The notes beneath the pieces were generated by a model, which searched no databases, had not been told where the DNA came from, and saw only the letters and a list, made by a program, of their open reading frames with translations. Of a stretch of DNA of 64,000 nucleotides, positions 24,701 through 36,718 are shown piece after piece. The stretch covers positions 1,984,501-2,048,500 of the forward strand of contig CALYLW010000043.1 of assembly GCA_944989445.1 (NCBI GenBank). The letters run 5' to 3'. How positions within the stretch are numbered: the stretch's first letter is position 1; every line of letters begins with the position of its first letter. The position numbers and the translations under genes were made by a program. The stretch is from Ampullaceana balthica. Lineage: Eukaryota > Mollusca > Gastropoda > Lymnaeidae.

Positions 24701-27700
24701 TTTATGACATACAGTGAGGTACAGTGGGGAAACAAATCAGAAAGAAAGGTACATACAGACAATAACACCTACCCATCATCTAAAGACTGAAGTTTTCCAT
24801 AAAGAGACTTGATGATAATTAGCCCAGATTTTTTCTCTTCTATTTCTACACATCTCTCATATGTCTCTTTCATTAACTCAACCTGTCATAGTGGATGGTA
24901 AGACAAGTTTATAAATTGTTTATAAAAAAATTCCTATGACTTAGCAATGGCAAAATGATATTCTCTATTTTACTAATATAGTCTTCAACATGATTTTAAA
25001 AATTTATGCGATACGAAAAGTTGTAATACATTTCATCACAAATAACTTACAGCTTTCTCTGCCTCACTCTTTCTCTGTGACAATTTCTCTGCATGTTCTT
25101 CTTTCTGTTTCTCAAGTTCCCTGCATGAAGAAATTAACAATTCTCAAGTAGATCTATTTAAAGTAAGCAACTGTTAAGTGTTATTGAACACAAGACATAA
25201 GCTGCCAAACATTGGCTGAGGGAGGGTGTCAACTTTCTATCCACTAAATTTACTTGACATCACACTTTTTAAGAAACACAATCAATTTCGACTTGCAGGA
25301 AATCTTTTACGAGCCTCAATGAACACATTGTTACACAGATGATCATTGATCTTATGATCATTGGTTGCTAGGAATGACTGGAGCTTTTCAACTCAAAATT
25401 TAGCCTTGTCGTGATTAACTAAAATCCAGTTATCATAGCTCCCACCCGCTCCTAATCCCATTATCACACATTTACCTTTGCCACAAGAAAATACCCTCCT
25501 GACCTCCCTCCAGAGCATATTTATTCTATTGGCAGCTATGAAATTTCCTAAAAATGCTGCTATATTTTCTTTCCATATTCCAAAACAACATAAAATAATA
25601 TATTTTACCCTCACTCAGTACTGTCAATGTAAACCTCTAATGGGCACAGCGACCAAAAGTTTTTGAGCAACATGGTTGAACGCTGTCATTTTATTAGGTA
25701 AGTGGTGGAATTGTCAAGTGATAGCAAGGCCATTTTGGGATCTAATTTATTGGCCATTTATGTTAAAGAAATTGATTTTGAATAGCTGTGACGCTAGCAT
25801 TAGTACCTGTTCATCAGGGAAGAAAAAGGTTGCGATTCTGTTGTAATAGTAATAGTTAGTGTGCTCATAGTGTATATGCCGGAAATTGCAAAATTAAATT
25901 TTTTACATTTTAAAATTTTTTGTTTATTTTCAGATAAGTTTTAGATGCCTCAGATGAAATGTACTTTCTTTTATCTGGATTGAATTCTTCTATTTAAATT
26001 TTTTTTTATTTATTCAAATATTTCCACTAACACCAAAACATGAATTTTTTTTTACTAAAGCAACCATTCATGTAAAAATGTCCTAAAAATTCACTCAATA
26101 TGATATCCTCATTGATAACGTCCATATTTTCAAACTAATATATAAATTACAACAATACACAATACTGTAGGATGTTTGCGACAAAATTATAAATTATTAG
26201 CATGGTATTTGTATTTTTTAAAATTTTCAAACAAAGCTCTTACTTCTGTTTCTGCTGTTTAAGTATAGGATTAACAATGAGATTTCTGATGGCAAAGTAA
26301 GCTACAAGAGGCACAACAGCTCCGTACATTATAGCACTTGGATTCATGCTCTCTGATAAATAAATAGGAAAGAAGAAAGTCTGTTGCCCTCGAAGTAACC
26401 TGTGGGTAACAAAGATTTACATTTTTCATTACCTAATTTCCATTTTGAAATGTCAATAAAATACTGAAAATAAATATCAAAACAAGAACAATTTTATTAC
26501 CAAGTTTGTTAGATTTTATGTATCAAAAAAGTAAATCATATTGATTCAACTATTTGCCTTGCAGTACCCAACTATGTTTTATTAGTCAGGGCACAATTGT
26601 AAAAAATGTTGCAGCTTTTTAAATAAAAGCTATTTGTTAAATTTGATATTGAAATCATAACATAAGCCATCCACCCCAATCAAGAAGTGTAAGACCTACT
26701 TAAGCTTGAGGTGGACACCATGAGGTAAGCCCACAAGTAAAGTTCCACCAATATGGCTGAAGTCAGAGATTTTCTTCTCCATGGCTATTTCAAGCATTCC
26801 ACCCAGAGTGCCAAATCTGTCAAGCAAACGATGAAAATATCTTTGAAATTTTACATAAATCAAATGTCTTTTTTTAATATTACAATTTCAATACTTACAA
26901 TAGTCAACCATTTTTCAGGGTATTGCCACACACTGTGCATGACTTTGTTTAAATTCGAAAATGTATTTTATAAATGTTTGCTAGCTAAAATTAATATTGC
27001 ATCATTAACATCCATTATGTGACTAATGGTCCCAGATTGCTGACCGAGCAGTTTAGAATTACTGAGCAGTAAATTTTCATAATGATAATATAATATCTGT
27101 GTTCGTGGGGTGTAAAAAATTTCTGTGCAATGTGCACATGAGTTTGTTATTTTGCACACAGACCAACAAACCTTAGAGGGAACATTTTAAGTATATTTTT
27201 TATATTCAAGAGTGGATTTCTTTAATATAGTCATCATTTCTTTAACATACTTAATTTGTCAGATAGCTGAAGCCAAATAGGAAAACAAAAGGCAGCGCTA
27301 AGAGCACAGCCTAAGAATCCCTACCAAAGAATTTTCTTCTAAAAAATTTCAAAACAAAAATCCAAAAAGTTTTATCCGAAAAGCTCCTCTACCTGAAAGC
27401 CCCACGGTATTTAGCATTTTGTTCCAGTTGTGTTCTAGTGTAGGCAATAGATAGGAAGCTGTTGCGTACACCAAGCTAAAATATACAAATAAAAATAAAA
27501 TATTGGTAATAACAGTTGAAAAGTCAAATCCCTTTGTAACAGTCAAACTGCCAAAAAAAATAATAATACAATATCTCCATTAAAAATGATTATTTTCAAA
27601 GCATTTAGTTCATTATTGAGCATTTAATACAATGTTAAATTATGCTAAAAGTTGCAACCCAGGGTAAAGGTCATAATCACATCAAGTAGAAAATATTGCA

Positions 27701-30700
27701 TCAAAACTAAAAATCGGACACTTCTGTCTTTTGTACATTTTCCATAAAGGGATACTTTTTGCGATTAAACATTGCAACAACAAAAAATTAACCATTTTTA
27801 TTTATATTCCTACATGCATTCATATTGCTAACAATAAGGGACAACTTATTTTTCTTATTAATTTAATATAGATTCTGACATCTTTCTTTAACAATTATAA
27901 TTAGAAGATATATTAGGGGCTCACTTGTAGAGTTGAGGATAAGTTATTCTGTTCATTACTGTAAATAATGTTGGTTGTTATGGATGATGGCCTGGCCAGA
28001 TTGTAGGTCAAGCGACCTTGCAAGTTGCGATCAAACTGATAGGCCAACACTAAGAATAGAAAGTAATAATTTCAATTAAATTGAAGTAACTGAGAAGAAA
28101 ATAAGATTTTGTTAAAAATTATATTTATTTCTACAAAAAAACAAATTCTTAGCAATTTAATGCAATTAAACATATTTTCAGAGGATATGAGAGTAATGAT
28201 TAGTAATGTCAGTAACTAATACCTAGTTGATAAAACTCCTATTATTTTAATTGTCTCTATGAGTCAAGATATTGAAATATTCCTATGGAAGAATAAACAA
28301 TGAACTTTGAATTAAGCTTGCAAAAGATATCAATTTTTAACATTCATCTTTAAATATTAGCTTTAAAACTGTCGTTGATTTTATAATTTTATGTTAAGCA
28401 ATGTTATTAATTATGACACCCTTTTTATACAGAAGGAAATGAGGAAAAAAACTTACTAAATGCTGCCGATGGTCTGTAACCATACTGTGTGAATTCAGCA
28501 CGTCCACCACATCTGATGTAGCTAAAATTTGTTTAAAGTATACTTTTTACCATATTTGTATATCATTTTACCAAATTTTTTTAAAAAATTTTTTTAAATA
28601 TAAGGTGTATATTTTATTTCTAACATATTAACTTTCTTTCAGGGGTGCCACCCACTGAAAGCTGTGAATTTTTTGAAGAAGCCATACATACATTGGCTAA
28701 GCCTTAAATACAAAAACATTAATACAGTGGAACCCACTTACCTCAAGCTCGGTTAGCTCGACCACCCCACTAACTCGGCGTTTTTTATTGGAAAAGCCAA
28801 ATTCTCTCTTTGTCTTAGCATTTTTTCATCGGCTAATTCGATTTTTCTAAGTCGCCGAAACCTCCTACCTCAAGCACAAAAGAGGGCCAAATTTGCAACT
28901 TAACGTTGGTTTACCTCGATCCTCGTCGGTAGGCCTAGCAATGCACTCTGCATTTTTAGTTCAAAACAGTGTTGACATCTCGCTTTCTTCGAGACTTCCG
29001 GCTATTGTGTGATTCTACGAGATTTCAATAAAAATTACCAGATGTTTTGCGTGTGTGAATTATTAGTTCGACGTGTATCCATGGAGTATGTTTTCACCCG
29101 AGGTACTGGACAATCGCGTTAGAGGTAGTTAATCGTCGTTATTTCGCAGTGCATGTTATATTATTATTAAACTTAATTCATTTTCTGATGTATTAATCAT
29201 TTTATTTTTTAAGATAAACGAATAACTTTAGAAATGAAAATAAAGGTTTGTATCGAGAATCGACGGTTGTTTTTATTTAATCAAATAAAAAAAATATTAT
29301 TCTTTTAAAAGTTTGTTGTTGCTTTGTTACCAGTAAGATACGTGACTGTGACAAACACGCGCGTGACGATGAAATCAAATCATTTATGATAAGGAATGAT
29401 TTTTTAAGAAATTCGCTTAGACTTAGGTAGTTGCTGGCCGAGGTCTAACACACAGCCCACAGCTTGCTGTGATCAACGGTCAAGGCCACAATAGTTTTAT
29501 TTATATTACAAGTTTGATTGACTGAGGAAATTCGAGAGCGTTCTGATAGTAACAGATATCCTGCACGTCAAAAGCATTAAACTTAAAATTACCATATTGA
29601 TTTGTTTATTTGTATTTTAAATTTGCTGATACGACGGCAAACCCGAGGGGCTGTGACATGCCACACGCAGCATGTGACGAAGCGAGGTGAAAAATTTGAC
29701 CTTTTAACGCATGAGCAGACAATTATAAACTGGTAACTTTTTTTTTATTAAATGGAATCGAAACATACCACAGAGACTTAATCAAAGTCCTTTACTTCGG
29801 CATAAATATATATATAAAATTAATAAAATATATATTTAAAACTCCCGATTAGTGTCATTACTTTTCCCGACTTTCAAGGCCGAGAATTTTTTTTAAAGAA
29901 TTCCCGACTTTTTCCCGTTTTCCTGAGTGGGAACCATGGTTATATTCAAATTTTAAACGGCCCTTAAAAACGAACGGTCATTACAACCTTAGGAAAGAGT
30001 GAAGCAATATTAGGGTTCCGATACGATTCCGATTAATCGCCCCATCACTAATTAACGCTAACTAATTAATCATGTACATAAAGAAATTTCAAGCACATGT
30101 TAATATTTTGCCGCCATATTGGTTTTCGCTTTTAACTCGATCATTGTTTATGTCGACGCCATTTTTCATACCCCAACGCCGTCGACTTAACAGGTTTCGA
30201 CTGTAATATCAATTAATAAATAATGAATAAATTAATAATTAATAAATACATTTTTTAATAAAATATTAACTGACAATGTTAATGATATTCTTCCAACCCA
30301 GTTTAGAAGTCAATCATTTTTCTTTAGGTTTCAAAAATTTATACTTGCTAAAACAAAAATGGTTGAGATATTTGTCTTTTTTAGCAAATTGAATGGTAAA
30401 GCTTTTACTAAAAGTGAGAAGATGAAAAATTCCCAATGCCATGTTTATTTCCACTCTAAACATTGAGAGGGTCACCAGAAAGCACATATCTGATGTGATC
30501 CATGATTATTTGTTAGAAAACTTTGACATATTACAAAAAACTACGATGCCACCGGAGAGCGGTCCGTTCAACTGACAAAGTTTTTCCTTATATTTTCGAT
30601 ATGTGCAAAACAATGCACAAACGTGACAACAAGAAGCAAGTTTCTTTCAAACAAAAGACAGAGGTGGCAGTATCCATTCTATTTATAGTGAACCCACTTC

Positions 30701-33700
30701 TCAGTCTCACTGAATAGGCTTTGGTGTATTCATACTTTTTTTTAAAACCCAGGACTCATATTTTAATAAACCAGGCTGTAAAATCCAGAATGAGAGAAAA
30801 TAAAAATCCACGAATCCCGAGAGGAAAAATATTTAACCTCACAAATTTGGAATTGCGAGATTAACTGTAGAAGTGGCACCCCTGCTTATTTTATTCCTTA
30901 CTTACACATGGTCTCAGAAAAAGAAAAATGATCCTATAGTTCTTGTAATTGATACTTCTAATAATGTAAAAATATAAAGAAAATAATAGTTACAGGATTG
31001 CTCAAACTCATTCTCTTTTATGCCATTAAAGGTAAATAAAAAGTTTCTCAATAGATTATATCTTACTAGACCTTTTATTACGTCATGTACTAAAACTAAA
31101 GTTCCTACCATCTTTGTGTCAACTGTCTAAACCCTGTTATTCCAACTAAAGTTCCTACCATCTTTGTGTCAACTGTCTAAACCCTGTTATTCCAACTAAA
31201 GTTCCTACCATCTTTGTGTCAACTGTCTAAACCCTGTTATTCCAACTAAAGTTCCTACCATCTTTGTGTCAACTGTCTAAACCCTGTGATTCCAACCGCA
31301 GAAGCTGATCCAACATGTACATCAAACTGTCAGAGTTGATATGGAAACAATGGTAAGTAATCACACAGATTAAATTGTTATTAATTCTACTTTGAAAACT
31401 TATAAATTCATTTACTATTGATACCAATTTGTTTGATTTTAACTTTCAAGAATTAAATTGGTAGCATCCACAAGCTTAAGTCATATAAAGAATACTACTT
31501 TCAAGAGCAACTGTGATAGAGATTAATGAAATTGTCTGGTAATAGAAAAACATTTCAATTTTTATCAAACAGTCAAAAAACAAGATAGACTCAAACCATA
31601 TATATATAACCTTAAGACACAATAATCTTCTGTATTACATAAGATAAGATAAGCAGAGCACACACCTCTGCCCATCCTTTGGTGGACACAAGTCTTCGCC
31701 ACATAACACTGAACATCCCTTGGCCAATACCATTTCTTGTGTCCAGATTTCCTCCAACAACAAGAGTATCTTTCAGTGTGAGTGGACATTCTACAGATTG
31801 AGCAATGCTCATTGAACTTATCTCTATGGATCTGCTAGGTCTAGGGAAATTTAAAGTGGGTTGTTCAGATTATGCAAATCAAATGATACATAGAATAAAT
31901 ACACTGGGCCAATAAATTCAAGTACAAATTATGCTGTTTGCAAACTTTATTTAATCTTTCTTGACATGCTAAAGACTAAATGGTATAAATATATTATCCA
32001 TATATTTTTTTTAGACACTGTACCTATTTTTATTGAGCATATGAATGGTTAAAACTTTATAAAAAAAAATTAATAATGACCATATTCAGTGGAAACTATA
32101 ATAATTATTTTAATTTTGCCAAGAAGCAGATATGATTAAAAACACCTACTGGTAATCAGAGAGTTCCTCATCTTCATAATCTGCATCAAATAAATCTGTA
32201 GCGTTGATACCGACAGTGATGGTACCCTATAAATAAAACATGGGATGGTTGGAGGTAAGCAGCTGACTATACCAGTGATGGTACCCTATAAATAAAACAT
32301 GGGATGGTTGGAGGTGAGCAGCTGACTATACCAGTGATGACTCAAACACTTTTTGAAAATGACTAAGTGGATGATACTTAAGAGACAGCTAATGTTTCGT
32401 TAGGCTAACCATCAAGATCAAGTTCTTGAGAAAACTAAGCCAATACTGCTCACCCCTGATGATACTAAAAAAAGGAAACGAATCATTAACTTAGGAAAAT
32501 AGCATCTTTGCTAAGGAAATAATGAAAGTTAAATGATGGCAGTAAGAATGAGAATGGGTATGACAAAAGCATTAATATAATTATTATCTTAAAGAGTGGT
32601 TTTGAAAAATGTGTGCTATTATTTGTACTAACTCTTGGATTAGTCCTCTGCTGAAGTCGTCGCTCCTCTCTTTCTTTCTGGATCCTCTCATACTCAGCAA
32701 TAATTTCTGCAGGTGTTTTGGTCCGAGCAATAATCTGAAGTGATAATTTTTTTTTATTAATGACGATTTTCCCACTTTAATAAAAAATTTTTTTTTAAAT
32801 TACTCCATATTACCACTTCAGAAGACTATTTACTGTACATGTTCACATTACCAAATATTATACAATTACCTAAGCCTTGTACTTTAAAACTTTAAGAAGG
32901 CATTATTTAACGAGTTTTCATTGATTTTAAAAACCTAATCTGAGTTTCCTTTGTTCAAGCTTAAAAATGTGCCTTTTAAAGAAATTGAGTATATTCTTGT
33001 ACTTGCCTCCATATCTCCTGTTTCCAATCCCTTTTCCCCATACATGTCATACACAGTGCGCCGATACTTGTCTCGTAGTACTGTAAATCACAATAGACAA
33101 TATTGTCAGGCAAATATTTAAGAATTTTAATTTATTTAAAAATAAAAATTGATTTTAGTAAATTATTTTAAAATTTACCAATGGGACCAGATTAATAATT
33201 ACTAAATGAGTGTAACGTTGTAAGTTTGTTTTGTTTTTTTACCATCGTGGGCTTTTCTAAGTTTGTTGAAGACCTCCTCTGCTTTTTTTTTCTTGATAGG
33301 ATCAACATGTTTATCAGGGTGGTAAATTTTGCTTAGATGACGAAAAGCATTATTGATCTCGTCGACAGATGCCTGAAAAATTAGAACTAAGATTAAAAAT
33401 AATGTTTCAAATGCATACAAATTTATGAGTGTGTGTGTGTGACTGCATTCTTAGTATTTGGTGCTTCACTACAAATTTAAAAGTTTTTAATTAAAATAAA
33501 GCACCAAAAAAATGCTCTTTATCTATTGTATTTCATTATTTATCATCAAACAATACTAAATGTAATTTATATTTTTATGTCACAAAAAAAAAGTTATTAA
33601 ATTTTATAGTGTTTAACTCATTAGCTCCTGATGCGACTAAATGCGTCCTTATAGGGGTCCGTACGGATGCGCCCAAATGTGTCTGTTCACCTAGCGACGC

Positions 33701-36342
33701 ACTATCGTATTTTTAGTTAAAAATAGCACAAAATCTCGCTTTCCTCTAGACTTCCGGCTATTGTGTGATTCTACGAGATTTCAATATAAATTACAGGATG
33801 TTTTTATCTTCTTTCACTTTCGATCCATGTGTGAATTAGTTTGACGTGTCTATATGGCGTATGTATTCACCCGAGGTGCCGAAAATCGCGCTATCGGACT
33901 TCAATCCTCATTATTTGGCAGTGCATGTTATATTATTATTAAACTTAATTCATTTCTTGATGCATTAGACATTTTATTTTTTAAGATAAACGAATATCTT
34001 TAGAAAATAAAAGCATTTCTCTAATGGAATCAAAAGCTTAACGAAGTTGCTTCCCTTTTGTCCGGAATATGAAATAGATTTGGAAGTAGCCCTTCAGGAG
34101 CTATTGAGTTAAATTTCCCCAAAACTAGGACTGAAAAATTAACATTTACACTAAAACTAAATTTATTATTATGAAGTTGGTTTTATATTGATAAATTAAG
34201 GCCAGTTGTTCTGTTCTGTACATTTCAAATTCAAATTTGATAATTGTTCACTGTTCGGTGTGGACCATTTATTTTATTTAGCCGCCATCTATATTTTCTT
34301 TGACGTGATTGGGGCCAAAAAAAAAGTAGCTTAACATGGGGACTAAATGAGGGAAAAGGAATATTTTAGCTATTTACCAAGAATAAAAAAAAGTATAATA
34401 AATGAAAAAAAAATGTTGCTTTATTTTACATTCTAACATTGAATAAGTTGATTTACATGAAAATTTCTCTAAAAGAAAACTCAACATAAATTATGGATGA
34501 AGCCTGCTTGACATACTCAAAAGGAACATATAGTGATTAAGTCTTGGGTTAGCTCCCCTTTTACTTAAATGGATAGTGTGAACTCCTGTTGTTTTTTTTG
34601 TAATAATACGCCTAAATAATATTTACAGAAAATAATTAATAAAATTTTGGGTCACCTTTCCTTAATTTTTCAAAAATAAATTTTTCAGAAGTGGGGCTGG
34701 GATTTGGGTAGTCTCCCCTCCACAAATACTTTTTTTAAAAGATGGTACTATTACACAATCTTTGAATTTAAAAATAAGTGATTTACATATGCTTTATTGC
34801 AATCTTGTCTCATAATACCACATTTGTTTTATTTTTGCTGTTTTTGATCTCGGTAAGAGTAAGTAGCTAAATAATCTTTTTTTTTAATAAAATTTTAAAT
34901 GTCTCCTCCCCCATTTAGTTAGCCCATGTATTTGACTACTTATTTTTCCCTGCTGCTATCTTTGTCACATAACATATCATAGCAACAAAGATGGTTGAAT
35001 AATGCTAGATTAGATCTTAGATAGCGTGGGTATTCAAGCGTAAATTTACCTTAATTATAAACATCAAATTCCAACAGTCAACCAGGACAAAAAATCAAAA
35101 TTCAAAGACATTATCATTAACTTTCTTCAAATTGGAATTTTGATTACTGATTAACATTTTTTTTTAAATTATGTAATGGCTTTGGTTGATTAACAAGTTC
35201 ATTACAGAATTTATTACATTATATCAAACTTGCTGTGATGACAGACCATCAGAAACCAATAGAAATGTGAACAGCAGAAACTTTCAAATTCAATTTTAAC
35301 AAACACGCAGGCTATTTCATTACTGTTCTTATCTTCTTCAAATCTCTTGATAAAATAGTACCATTTTTAAATCCCTTATATTAACTTCACCGGCGTCTCT
35401 CTCTCTCTGTCTTGGGCTCGGCGGGCGGAAAAACAGAAGTCAAAAATGACCCACTTCCCATGATCCGATCGAACTGAAATTTGGCACACGGACCCGTCTG
35501 ACCTAACAATGCATCGTATCAAAATTTCAGATCGATCGAACGTACCGTAATTAAATTAATGCATTTTTAGTTTATCCTTATATGAGGTATGTAATTTAAA
35601 TTCACGATTTGTTATTGTTTTTTTGCCACGTGAAATTTTGAGCTGACGCATTGAGGCGACCCAACGAAGCGACGGGCGCTTTTGTTTACATTTTACGTGT
35701 CACTCTGAGCTCGGTCAAGCGAATCGGTGACCAGACTTTTCCCCTCTCCCCCCCACCCACCCACCCCTCCCCCCACTAGGGTTATGATGCAAAGTTGAGT
35801 TAAGACAGATTCAGTCTGTAAATGTTTGAAAATAATCAATACTGTTAGTTATGTCTCATATATAAGGGATTTATAGTCAAAAACTTTGTTTTTACGGGTT
35901 TGTTTTATTAATAAAATGTTGGGATGGGGTTCCCAACCCCTTATTTACACAATTTTAATTATAGGGGAGGTTTGCCGCATCCCCAATTCAATTTTTAAAG
36001 TAAACTCACTATTTATTATATAAACGTATCTAGAAAAAAATTTCATGAATATTAATATATTATAAACGGTGCTAAATGTATAACATAACCACAGTAAAAA
36101 CCGTCTGCACCGGATAGTGAACATTAGCCTAGAGTTTTTTTCCATTTCGTCACCCACTCAAATTCGGTGATCAAAAATCCCAATTAAGTATTATTCCACT
36201 TAATTCAAATACAGCATGTTTCTGGATTTCATATAATGTATTAAATTTGATGATTAGGCAATTAAACCTTTTTGTCGACGTTTAAAAGAGCATAATAATC
36301 ACTCTTCAAAATATCGTCGTCTTCCTCCAAGGACGCAGCCAT
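21713..36342 (-). CDS. DNAJC11: DNAJC11, mitochondrial J-domain protein (DUF3395 family)
   Basis: Exons in transcript order: 36268-36342, 33243-33372, 33007-33080, 32633-32734, 32150-32226, 31666-31840, 31259-31326, 28457-28521, 27925-28049, 27393-27475, 26700-26816, 26244-26399, 25051-25120, 24773-24882, 22908-23001, 22088-22217, and probably 21713-21744. All phases join, giving 560 residues against 559 in human. The J domain spans residues 14-80, with HPD at 43-45. Next come a charged helix ([13 protein letters not shown]), the long central beta-rich region of the family, a hydrophobic stretch near 386-401, a coiled coil (~405-460) and the C-terminal DUF3395 domain with GLPGFYDP. Known role of the family: outer mitochondrial membrane partner of MICOS/SAM in cristae organisation. 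Intron 3 appears to use a GC donor. The last exon is the weakest call. Introns hold two Tigger-like elements and a TTAA-flanked MITE. Confidence 0.95.
23132..24605. mobile_element. Tigger/pogo-like non-autonomous element, copy 1 (1,474 bp)
   Basis: Ends are cagtagaaccgggttaagtc and its inverse (gttaaccgggttctactg), with TA on both outer sides (23130-23131, 24606-24607). That is the TA duplication of the Tc1/mariner-pogo group. No transposase frame survives. It lies in DNAJC11 intron 14 and runs in the same orientation as copy 3 (39065) and opposite to copy 2 (28725). Confidence 0.75.
28725..30203. mobile_element. Tigger/pogo-like non-autonomous element, copy 2, inverted (1,479 bp)
   Basis: Starts cagtggaacccacttacctc and ends ttaacaggtttcgactg, flanked by TA (28723-28724, 30204-30205). 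Its reverse complement matches copies 1 and 3 over essentially the whole length. It lies in DNAJC11 intron 7. Confidence 0.75.
31095..31294. repeat. 50-bp tandem repeat x4 spanning the DNAJC11 exon 7 donor
   Basis: Four copies begin at 31095, 31145, 31195 and 31245. On the minus strand each carries the last ~35 bases of exon 7 and the splice donor (AAGATG|GTAGGA). The first three copies in plus order are nearly identical; the fourth runs into the true exon. Only the donor at 31259/31258 keeps the DNAJC11 frame; read-through meets TAG at once. Confidence 0.9.
32214..32339. repeat. 59-bp tandem duplication spanning the DNAJC11 exon 5 acceptor
   Basis: Units at 32214-32272 and 32273-32331, plus the start of a third, differ at one base (ggtaag versus ggtgag). 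Each contains the minus-strand 3' splice site TTTATAG|GGTACC and the first 13 bases of exon 5. Confidence 0.9.
33613..34112. mobile_element. TTAA-flanked MITE, piggyBac-like (~500 bp)
   Basis: TTAA at both ends (33613-33616, 34109-34112), then inverted ends ctcattagctcctga and tcaggagctattgag. TTAA duplication is the hallmark of piggyBac-type elements. The interior (about 33720-34015) matches part of the Tigger-like elements at 23132 and 39065, for example 'acttccggctattgtgtga'. It lies in DNAJC11 intron 1. Confidence 0.6.
35368..35912. repeat. Dispersed repeat family B, copy 1
   Basis: Opens with aaatcccttatat and closes with atataagggatttatagtca then 'cgggtttgttttatt'. Contains 'ctgaaatttggcacacggac' and 'tcaaaatttcagatcgatcg', which could form a hairpin. 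A second copy is at 38855-40845, and inverted relatives are at 62503-63497. Class not determined; it lies in DNAJC11 intron 1. Confidence 0.6.
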
Positions 36343-36718
36343 GTTGCCTTGGTAGAGGATGTGACGACAAGGCTGAAGGAGACAGTATTGAAATATTTAT
36401 GTAAACATTACCTTTACAAACTTTTCTCACAAGCATAATAAATCATTACAATTTGTGTTTTTAATAGAAAATTTTTAATCATTTATAACATAAAAAATCT
36501 AAGTAGATATTTTTCAATATGTTACTTTAAAGAAAAGATTATTTACCAATATGAAAACAGTGAACCATCCCAAATTGTTTCCTCAATGAGGGCGTCTCCA
36601 CTCCAGGAAAAAATGTCAACAACTCTGTCAACACCGAACACAATATTACGATTGTTTTTAATTCAGATTATTTCAATAGAGAGGTGAATTTGGCTTTGGT
36701 TTGATTCCCATTACAAAG
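36343..36718. promoter_or_regulatory. Shared promoter region between DNAJC11 and the espin gene
   Basis: Only 376 bases separate the two start codons (36342 minus, 36719 plus), so both promoters and 5' UTRs must lie here unless upstream non-coding exons exist. I see no clear TATA box or other core element that can be assigned to either side. Confidence 0.55.

Noticed and set aside
32735..33006. GT donor four bases past exon 3 of DNAJC11
   Set aside because: Using it shifts the frame and destroys the otherwise family-like junction, so the GC donor is preferred.
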